From positions 1-32,889 of the forward strand of contig MNWK01000016.1 of the NCBI GenBank assembly GCA_001872485.1: a stretch of DNA of 32,889 nucleotides, written 5' to 3'. A model generated the notes under the pieces. That model saw only the letters and a program-made list of their open reading frames with translations. It was not told where the DNA came from and made no database searches. The first letter of the stretch is position 1, and each line of letters starts with the position of its first letter. Below, in pieces: positions 26,860 through 32,889 of the stretch. Source of the DNA: Parcubacteria group bacterium CG1_02_44_31. Its GTDB lineage: Bacteria; Patescibacteriota; Minisyncoccia; UBA6257; Brennerbacteraceae. Both the position numbers and the translations under genes were made by a program.

Positions 26860-27348
26860 ATGAAGTATTTGGAAGGACAACAAGAACAAGAGGCGATTAA
26901 GTTAATCGAAAAGGCGGCCGATGTCGCCAAGAAGGGTTTATGCCTGCGGGCAAAATGCGGAGCTGTAATTGTAAAATATGGTGAAATAATTGGAGAAGGA
27001 TATAATGCACCACCACTTAACAGCGAGGAACATAGAACTTGTTTAAATGAATATCAACTTCCTCAGAAATTTAAGTACGACCGCACATGCTGCATGCATG
27101 CTGAATGGCGGGCAATTATTGACGCTTTAAAACATAAACCAGAAAAGCTGGATGGTTCAAGGCTTTATTTTACGAGAATTAATGAAGAGGTGGTGAAATG
27201 GGGGAAACCATTTTGTACTGTATGTAGCCGTATAATTCTGGATGTCGGTATTGCAGAAGTAATTCTCACGCAACAAAAAGGATTATGTCTGTATTCTGCT
27301 GATGAATATAATAAATTATCTCATCAGTATAAGGATGAAGAAAAATAG
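26860..27348 (+). CDS. Cytidine/deoxycytidylate deaminase family protein
   Basis: GAVIVKYGEIIGEGYN; CCMHAEWRAI and PFCTVCSRII zinc motifs. Confidence 0.85.
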   Translation: MKYLEGQQEQEAIKLIEKAADVAKKGLCLRAKCGAVIVKYGEIIGEGYNAPPLNSEEHRTCLNEYQLPQKFKYDRTCCMHAEWRAIIDALKHKPEKLDGSRLYFTRINEEVVKWGKPFCTVCSRIILDVGIAEVILTQQKGLCLYSADEYNKLSHQYKDEEK

Positions 27349-27371
27349 TTTATAGAGATCAAGGAAATAAT

Positions 27372-28568
27372 ATGCCGCAGATTCAAACCATTGCAGCTGA
27401 AAAAGTTTTGGGGTTTCGCGGACAGGAAACCATAGAAGTAACCGTAACGGATGAATGCGGCCTCGCGGGCGAGTTTCGCGTGCCGTTTGGAAAATCAGAA
27501 GGAATGTTTGAAGCAATGTATGTTGCGCCGGACCAAGCGGTCAAAATCTGCAATGAAACATTGAATCAATTACTACACGGATTTGACCCGGAAAACCAAC
27601 GCGTTTTGGATAATACAATGATACAAGCTGACGCTACGCCGCAAAAAAAGAATTTCGGCGGAAATGCAATACTTGGTATAAGTATCGCATGCAGCAGGCT
27701 GGCTGCGCGTGAACAAGGAATTGCTTTGTATCAACACTTAGGAAATATAATCAATAAGCGCGTGAGCACCCATGGGCCGTTTCCACGAATGCTGTATAAT
27801 CTTGTTGAGGGCGGGGTGCATGCGCAAAATAATTTGGCATTTCAGGAGCATTTGATTATCCCAAAAGTTAACTCCTTAAACCAACAAATTGAAATACTCA
27901 AATCGTTTTCCCAGGCATTTATGCAATACGCAAAAACACTCGGATGGAATAAAGCATACGGCTATGAAGGCGGTTGGGCAGGGAACATAACGAAAGACGG
28001 CGTTATTCTTTTTGGGCAAGACGCTGAATACGCAGTTTTTGAAGCTCTTGACGCGGTGCGTACACAAAACGATTTTCCAGTTGATTTTGGCCTTGATGTT
28101 GCGGCAAATAACATTGCTAAGTTTGAACCGTCTTCATATTGCGATTTTTATGTAAAATGCGCAAAAGATTTTCCTATTACATATCTTGAAGACGGTTTTG
28201 CCGAACAGGAGCAAGATGAATGGTGGAAAATGCTATATGGGAAAATTCATCATACAACGCTTATGGTCGGAGATGATTTGACCGTGACGAATCCGCGCAA
28301 AATGGACGCGTATATTGGGAAAAATATGATTAACGCAATAATTATCAAACCAGACCAGGTCGGAACCTTGAGTGAAACATTTGACGCGATTGAAAAAGCA
28401 AAGCAAAATAACTGGCGCGTTATTATATCGCATCGTTCACAGGAAACAACCGATGACTACTTGGCTGATTTGGCTGTTGCGGTTAAGGCTGATTTTGTGA
28501 AATTCGGCGCGTTTGCGCAGGGCGAACGTCTTGCAAAATATAATCGGCTGCTGGAAATTGAGCAATAA
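27372..28568 (+). CDS. eno: Divergent enolase
   Basis: 398 aa; GGNAILGISIACSRLAA; FQEHLIIP; YGYEGGWAGN; LEDGFAEQEQDEW; VGDDLTVTNP; IIKPDQVGTLSE; ISHRSQET; KFGAFAQGERLAKYNRLLEIE. Confidence 0.85.
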   Translation: MPQIQTIAAEKVLGFRGQETIEVTVTDECGLAGEFRVPFGKSEGMFEAMYVAPDQAVKICNETLNQLLHGFDPENQRVLDNTMIQADATPQKKNFGGNAILGISIACSRLAAREQGIALYQHLGNIINKRVSTHGPFPRMLYNLVEGGVHAQNNLAFQEHLIIPKVNSLNQQIEILKSFSQAFMQYAKTLGWNKAYGYEGGWAGNITKDGVILFGQDAEYAVFEALDAVRTQNDFPVDFGLDVAANNIAKFEPSSYCDFYVKCAKDFPITYLEDGFAEQEQDEWWKMLYGKIHHTTLMVGDDLTVTNPRKMDAYIGKNMINAIIIKPDQVGTLSETFDAIEKAKQNNWRVIISHRSQETTDDYLADLAVAVKADFVKFGAFAQGERLAKYNRLLEIEQ

Positions 28569-28574
28569 AGTAAA

Positions 28575-28609
28575 CCCTGTTAAATAGTGCTAAAGGCAAT
28601 TTAACAGGA
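28575..28609. repeat. Hairpin element between eno and dnaG, flanked by TAAA
   Basis: TAAA|C-CCTGTTAAAT-AGTGCTAAAGGCA-ATTTAACAGG-A|TAAA, 10-nt perfect arms. Confidence 0.6.
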
Positions 28610-28618
28610 TAAACGAAT

Positions 28619-30412
28619 ATGTTAACTCCGTTGGAAGAAATCAAATCAAAAATTGATGTTGTTGACTACATCAAACAAACGGTGAAATTGGCGCCGTCAG
28701 GAAAAAGCATGAAAGGATTATGCCCGTTTCACAAGGAAAAAACTCCTTCGTTTTTCGTGTCGCCGGAGCGGCAAGTGTGGTATTGCTTCGGCTGCCAAAA
28801 AGGAGGCGATATATTCAAATTTATTGAAGAATCCGAACATGTTGACTTTCCTGAAGCATTAAAAATTTTGGCTGACAAAGCAGGAATCCAATTACGCTAT
28901 GAAGACCCGCGAATTCAAACCATGCGCAATCGCGCGTTTGAAATTTTGAAGCACGCGCAGATATTTTATCAGCAAAACCTTTCCGCCAACGCGCGCGTTA
29001 TGGATTATATGGTATCGCGCGGCATGAAACAGGAAACCATTGAAACATTCGGTATTGGTTTTGCGCCTGCGGGATGGAAAAACATTTTTATTCACTTGAA
29101 AACAAAAGGATTCACACCCCAAGATATAGAACAAGCAGGGCTTATCACCAGGTCGCAAAGGCAAGAACAGAGGACCGAGTATTACGACAGATTTCGCAGT
29201 CGCGTGATGTTTCCGATTTTTGACCAAATCGACCGCGTGGTTGGATTTTCCGGGAGAATTTTGCCGCAAGAATTCGGCGGGCCGCAAGACCAGTCGCAGG
29301 AAGCAAAGTACATCAACACTCCCGAGACCCTTGTGTATCAAAAAGGAAAAATTTTGTACGGATTTCATAAAACAAAGCAAGCTATCAAGGACGCCAATGC
29401 CGCGGTGTTGGTTGAAGGAAATATGGATATGCTCATGGGTTGGCAAGACGGCATTGAAAATATTGTCGCGGTTTCCGGAACAGGGCTGACGGAATATCAA
29501 TTAAGCATTTTGAAACGTTTGTGCGCAACCGTGGTGTTTGATTTTGACATGGATAGGGCAGGCGAAATGGCGACCGACCGGTCCATCGGTCTTGCAACAA
29601 AAAAGGGATTTATTGTTAAGATTTTATCTCTGCCCAGTGAGAAGGATTTGGCTGATTTTGTGCGCGACCATCCCGGACAGGCGCAAAAGCTTATTCCTGA
29701 TGCGCAGGATATTATGGCGTACTATGTTGATACTGCATTCCGGCAGGGAGATGCGACAACTGAAGATAAAAAACGCATTGTTGCGTATCTTTTGCCGCGT
29801 TTGAAACTGTTAGATAATCCCATTGACCAACAAAAATGGACGCAAACCATCAGTCAAAAACTTAGGGTGCGCGAAGAACTGTTGATTGAAGAACTTCGCA
29901 AAACTCCCTCGCTTCTTTCGGAAGAGGCCGAAACAAACGAACCAAATGATAAAAAGTCGTCAGTGCTGTTCATGAAGTCACGTTTGGATTTGCTTGCTGA
30001 GCGCGCGCTCGGATTGATGATTAAGATTCCTTACGCGAACAAAACCGTGTTTGAGGCGTGTTCGTTTTTCCCGTATCGGTTTCAGGAATTTGTCCGGCTT
30101 TTGGGAAGCATACCGGAAGGGGATTTACAACAAGGTGTATTTCCTCAATCGCTTGACCAGGAATCGTTGAATTATTTGGCATTGCGCGCGGATTATGAAT
30201 TGGCAATGCTTCCGGACAACACCACACCCGAGAAAGAATTGGAATTGACGCTTTTCGAACTGAAACGCGAAAAAGTACACTCAAGTTTGCGTGAAATAAC
30301 GCTTGCGCTCAAAGAAGCCGAAGCGGCGAAAAATGTGGAACGCGTGAATGAACTAATGAAACAAGCACATACGCTTACCTCAACGCTTGCGGAGATAGAA
30401 AACAGTGTATAG
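28619..30412 (+). CDS. dnaG: DNA primase
   Basis: CPFHKEKTPSFFVSPERQVWYCFGCQKGGD zinc finger; VEGNMDMLMGWQDGIENIVAVSGTGLT; VFDFDMDRAGEMA. Confidence 0.97.
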   Translation: MLTPLEEIKSKIDVVDYIKQTVKLAPSGKSMKGLCPFHKEKTPSFFVSPERQVWYCFGCQKGGDIFKFIEESEHVDFPEALKILADKAGIQLRYEDPRIQTMRNRAFEILKHAQIFYQQNLSANARVMDYMVSRGMKQETIETFGIGFAPAGWKNIFIHLKTKGFTPQDIEQAGLITRSQRQEQRTEYYDRFRSRVMFPIFDQIDRVVGFSGRILPQEFGGPQDQSQEAKYINTPETLVYQKGKILYGFHKTKQAIKDANAAVLVEGNMDMLMGWQDGIENIVAVSGTGLTEYQLSILKRLCATVVFDFDMDRAGEMATDRSIGLATKKGFIVKILSLPSEKDLADFVRDHPGQAQKLIPDAQDIMAYYVDTAFRQGDATTEDKKRIVAYLLPRLKLLDNPIDQQKWTQTISQKLRVREELLIEELRKTPSLLSEEAETNEPNDKKSSVLFMKSRLDLLAERALGLMIKIPYANKTVFEACSFFPYRFQEFVRLLGSIPEGDLQQGVFPQSLDQESLNYLALRADYELAMLPDNTTPEKELELTLFELKREKVHSSLREITLALKEAEAAKNVERVNELMKQAHTLTSTLAEIENSV

Positions 30413-30443
30413 CGCTCGATGTCTTCGCAAGAACTTTGTTCTC

Positions 30444-30474
30444 GTCTTCGCAAGAACTTTGTTCTTGCGAAGAC
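30444..30474. repeat. Palindromic repeat A copy 3 (partial extra copy at 30421-30441)
   Basis: GTCTTCGCAAGAAC-TTT-GTTCTTGCGAAGAC. Confidence 0.9.
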
Positions 30475-30573
30475 ACTGTTTTGGATTTTGGAAATTGGAA
30501 TTTGTTCATGATCCATGATTCATGATCCATGATTCATGATTTGAAATGAAGCCCGTTGTCTTCTTGCTGAAAT
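30475..30573 (-). repeat. Composite repeat B copy 3
   Basis: CTGTTTTGGATTTTGGAAATTGGAATTTGTTCATGATCCATGATTCATGATCCATGATTCATGATTTGAAATGAAGCCCGTTGTCTTCTTGCTGAA. Confidence 0.85.
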
Positions 30574-30581
30574 ATATAGGG

Positions 30582-30610
30582 TTTACACTTCATATTTTTT
30601 CGTTTATGAT
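30582..30610 (+). promoter_or_regulatory. Putative rpoD promoter
   Basis: TTTACA-N17-TATGAT upstream of the ATG at 30617. Confidence 0.5.
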
Positions 30611-30616
30611 TACATA

Positions 30617-32104
30617 ATGGCTTACAAAACAATGCGTAAAAAAGTAAAACCCCGCACCGTCCATCTAAGTGGGACCGGTGCGGGGGTAAAACCTCGTACC
30701 GCTTCGTCAGGCGGGCCTCTCCGCGTAGACGGAGCTGGCATGAGGGTGAATACGAAAAAAAAGCGAAAAACGGCAAGGGCTGTTAAACATTTCGCAAAAT
30801 CCCGTTTTGTAAGACGGGATACTGCGAAAACGTCAAAAACAAAAAAGGTTCGTATGTCCCCGACGCTTCGGTACGCGAGAAAAACATTGGGGCTTCGGGG
30901 ATTGCTAAAAAAGAGAAAAAAAACAAGCAAAAAAACAACCGCAAAGCGCACCTTAGCGATACAAAAACGGAAAAGAATTGTCACGAAACAATTCGCCAAA
31001 GGCGCATCCAGCGTTGGCAGAAAAATGAAGAAAGCGGAAATGTTAAACGCGATTGAAGAATTGTTGAAAAAAGGACGGCAGCGCGGTTTCATTACCGAGC
31101 GGGAAATTTTGCAAGCAATTCCCGATACGGAACAAAATATTATGATTATCGAGCAGTTGTATGAACGCTTGCAGGCGGCAAATATCAAACTGACAGGCGT
31201 CAAAGAATTTTTGGGTACGCCACTGGACACGCGCGTGGGAGAAAACGGATTATTCCAAGACGAAACGGACGAAATGCCTGACCCAGTTCAGATTTATTTG
31301 CGTGAAATCGGACAAGTGCCTCTGCTTACAAAAGAAGAAGAGCGAGAACTTGGCAAACGTCTTGAAAAAAGTGACCCCGAAGCACGACAAAGTTTGATTC
31401 GGGCAAATCTTCGGTTAGTGGTTTCCATTGCTAAAAAGCATATCGGGCGGTCCGCAAGCCTTACGTTGCTTGATTTAATCCAGGAAGGAAACATTGGGTT
31501 ATCGCGCGCGGTGGACAAATTTGATTACCGTTTGGGATACAAGTTTTCAACCTATGCGACATGGTGGATCAGACAAGCGATTACGCGCGCCATTGCGGAT
31601 TACGGCAGAACAGTTCGTATTCCGGTGCATATGGTAGAAACTATTGCTAAATATAAAAAAGTGAAACGCAAACTTGAAATGGACCTCGGCCGTCCGCCGC
31701 TTCCTATGGAAATTGCGTTTGAAATGGGCGAGGAAACCGACAAGATTCATCAACTGATGAAAATCGACCAGGACATCGTGTCGCTTGATAAGCCCGTGAC
31801 CGAAGACGAGGAAGATACTGTTTTCGGCGATTTTGTCAAAGATGACACGTCGCCCACGCCGGATAACGCAACCGAGATGAAAATGATGCAGGAAAATTTG
31901 CGAGACATTATCGGCAGTTTGACCGACCGTGAGCAAAAAATTATCAGAATGCGGTTTGGCCTTGACGACGGCGTGACGCGTACACTCGAAGATGTCGGAA
32001 GAGACTTTGGCATTACGCGCGAACGTGTGCGCCAAATTGAAGCAAAAGCGTTGGAACGTATGCGCCAGCACGAGTCAGTTAAGAAAATCGGCGAAAGGGA
32101 ATAA
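30617..32104 (+). CDS. rpoD: Primary RNA polymerase sigma factor with repeat-derived basic N-terminal extension
   Basis: [90 protein letters not shown]. Confidence 0.97.
   Translation: MAYKTMRKKVKPRTVHLSGTGAGVKPRTASSGGPLRVDGAGMRVNTKKKRKTARAVKHFAKSRFVRRDTAKTSKTKKVRMSPTLRYARKTLGLRGLLKKRKKTSKKTTAKRTLAIQKRKRIVTKQFAKGASSVGRKMKKAEMLNAIEELLKKGRQRGFITEREILQAIPDTEQNIMIIEQLYERLQAANIKLTGVKEFLGTPLDTRVGENGLFQDETDEMPDPVQIYLREIGQVPLLTKEEERELGKRLEKSDPEARQSLIRANLRLVVSIAKKHIGRSASLTLLDLIQEGNIGLSRAVDKFDYRLGYKFSTYATWWIRQAITRAIADYGRTVRIPVHMVETIAKYKKVKRKLEMDLGRPPLPMEIAFEMGEETDKIHQLMKIDQDIVSLDKPVTEDEEDTVFGDFVKDDTSPTPDNATEMKMMQENLRDIIGSLTDREQKIIRMRFGLDDGVTRTLEDVGRDFGITRERVRQIEAKALERMRQHESVKKIGERE
30650..30686. repeat. 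In-frame hairpin element in rpoD, related to E1, flanked by TAAAA
   Basis: TAAAA|CCCCGCACCGTCCATCTAAGTGGGACCGGTGCGGGGG|TAAAA. Confidence 0.75.
30692..30746. repeat. Second in-frame hairpin element in rpoD
   Basis: CCTCGTACC...GGCATGAGGG imperfect termini; internal CTCCG/CGGAG hairpin; followed by TGAAT. Confidence 0.5.
30790..30829. repeat. Third in-frame palindrome in rpoD
   Basis: TTTCGCA-AA-ATCCCGT-TTTGTA-AGACGGGAT-AC-TGCGAAA. Confidence 0.7.
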
Positions 32105-32120
32105 AAGAATATTATGTATG

Positions 32121-32148
32121 AAAAACTCCGAATCGCATCGGAGTTTTT
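32121..32148 (+). terminator. Rho-independent terminator after rpoD
   Basis: AAAAACTCCGA-ATCGCA-TCGGAGTTTTT. Confidence 0.8.
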
Positions 32149-32165
32149 ATATTGACAATTCCGTA

Positions 32166-32193
32166 TTGAAAAATCTCATGTGTCTGGTACACT
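32166..32193 (+). promoter_or_regulatory. Putative tRNA-Asn promoter
   Basis: TTGAAA-N16-TACACT, 11 nt before the tRNA. Confidence 0.4.
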
Positions 32194-32889
32194 ATTCGTA
32201 TTATTCCGGCGTAGCTCAGTGGTAGAGCGACTCCCTGTTAAGGAGATGGTCGCAGGTCCGAATCCTGCCGCCGGAGCCAAAGAATATGATACGAACTCGC
32301 TATTTTTAGGGGAAATCGTATTTTCCCGCGCCCGCCTTTGGCGGGACGGCTCAGCCGCGCCTGACCCGACAGGGCTATTTTCAGCCGCCGGATTTCCCCA
32401 ATTTTCCCTATAAAATAGGGAAAATTTTACACATTCTTTGGAATAAATTATCTTCTCAATGAATTTTTTGGCCCAAAGATTTTTCTCAATTCCTTTCTTT
32501 TTTGCGAGAGTAGAAAGGAAAAATTTTAGAGCATTGGAGATGGTTTCCGGCGAAAATTTAGAGCATGGTTGCGTTAGTTCGTATCCAGTTTGGCGGGGGA
32601 TTGCTGAATTTTTTAATTCGGGATTCGAACTATGGTTGAACTTGAAAGCAAGATTTTCTAAATAGTTTTTATCAAGGGAAATCCGCTCTAAATTTTCCAA
32701 AGCATAATTTTCTAACCTTTCGGCGGAAACTTGTTTTACCGAACAAGCTTGCCAGTCCTGTCTTAAAGTGGAAGTACAGCGATAGTAATAGTATCTTTTC
32801 AGTTTTCCATTTGCTTTTTTGTTGGTAAAGCAAGATGTCATTTTGGAGTCGCATTCCTCGCAATTTACCAATCCGCCGAAAAGAAAATT
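32176..32889 (-). CDS. C-terminal part of a large serine recombinase, truncated by the window edge; the 3' part of this ORF overlaps tRNA-Asn antisense and is probably not genuine
   Basis: Zn-ribbon NFLFGGLVNCEECDSKMTSCF...YYYYRCTSTLRQDWQACSVKQVSAERLENYALENL; ORF open to position 32889. Confidence 0.75.
   Translation of the reverse strand, partial: NFLFGGLVNCEECDSKMTSCFTNKKANGKLKRYYYYRCTSTLRQDWQACSVKQVSAERLENYALENLERISLDKNYLENLAFKFNHSSNPELKNSAIPRQTGYELTQPCSKFSPETISNALKFFLSTLAKKKGIEKNLWAKKFIEKIIYSKECVKFSLFYRENWGNPAAENSPVGSGAAEPSRQRRARENTISPKNSEFVSYSLAPAAGFGPATISLTGSRSTTELRRNNTNSVPDT
32205..32279 (+). tRNA. tRNA-Asn (anticodon GTT), CCA encoded
   Basis: Acceptor TCCGGCG/CGCCGGA, D-arm GCTC/GAGC, anticodon loop CTGTTAA, T-arm GCAGG-TCCGAAT-CCTGC, GCCA end. 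Confidence 0.93.
32400..32426. repeat. Palindrome within the recombinase ORF
   Basis: AATTTTCCCTAT-AAA-ATAGGGAAAATT. Confidence 0.6.

Noticed and set aside
28892-29500. 202-aa minus-strand ORF opposite dnaG
   Set aside because: Antisense shadow of DnaG with no recognisable domain.
30500-30545. Possible CRISPR or minisatellite (CATGATC/CATGATT repeats)
   Set aside because: Units are contiguous 7-mers without spacers and occur inside a dispersed repeat; not CRISPR.
30622-31230. 202-aa minus-strand ORF opposite rpoD
   Set aside because: Phe-rich antisense of the Lys-rich RpoD N-terminus; no domain.
32180-32413. 77-aa plus-strand ORF across tRNA-Asn
   Set aside because: Sequence RRSSVVERLPVKEMVAGPNPAAG is the typical spurious translation of a tRNA gene.

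Overview
The 32.9-kb window is gene-dense and looks like a Patescibacteria/CPR (Parcubacteria-like) genome segment; this lineage call is inference from gene content, short protein variants and repeat style. In order it encodes: TypA; a sigma-region-4/HARE-HTH-like regulator; a membrane protein plus VirD4/TraD-like ATPase pair; MnmA; a short AlaRS; a membrane protein; a canonical alpha operon (infA-rpmJ-rpsM-rpsK-rpsD-rpoA-rplQ) followed by rplM-rpsI; a cupredoxin-like protein; Nth; a PEGA/propeller-like protein; DedA; DsbA-like; VKOR; an ATP-cone/REase fusion; GpsA; glycerate 2-kinase; PEP synthase; a dCMP-deaminase-like protein; a divergent enolase; DnaG; RpoD; tRNA-Asn(GTT); and a serine-recombinase fragment running off the right edge. 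The most unusual signal is a set of small non-coding palindromic/MITE-like elements. One family has three copies, each flanked by its own identical 4-nt pair (TAAA, CAAG, CATG). A tandem array of three different hairpin elements separated by TAAA sits between rpsD and rpoA. Related or similar palindromes are inserted in frame in mnmA, ppsA and the N-terminus of rpoD. A second oddity is a 28-codon ORF just upstream of typA that repeats the first 11 residues of TypA with mostly different synonymous codons. No CRISPR array and no complete autonomous transposon were seen.
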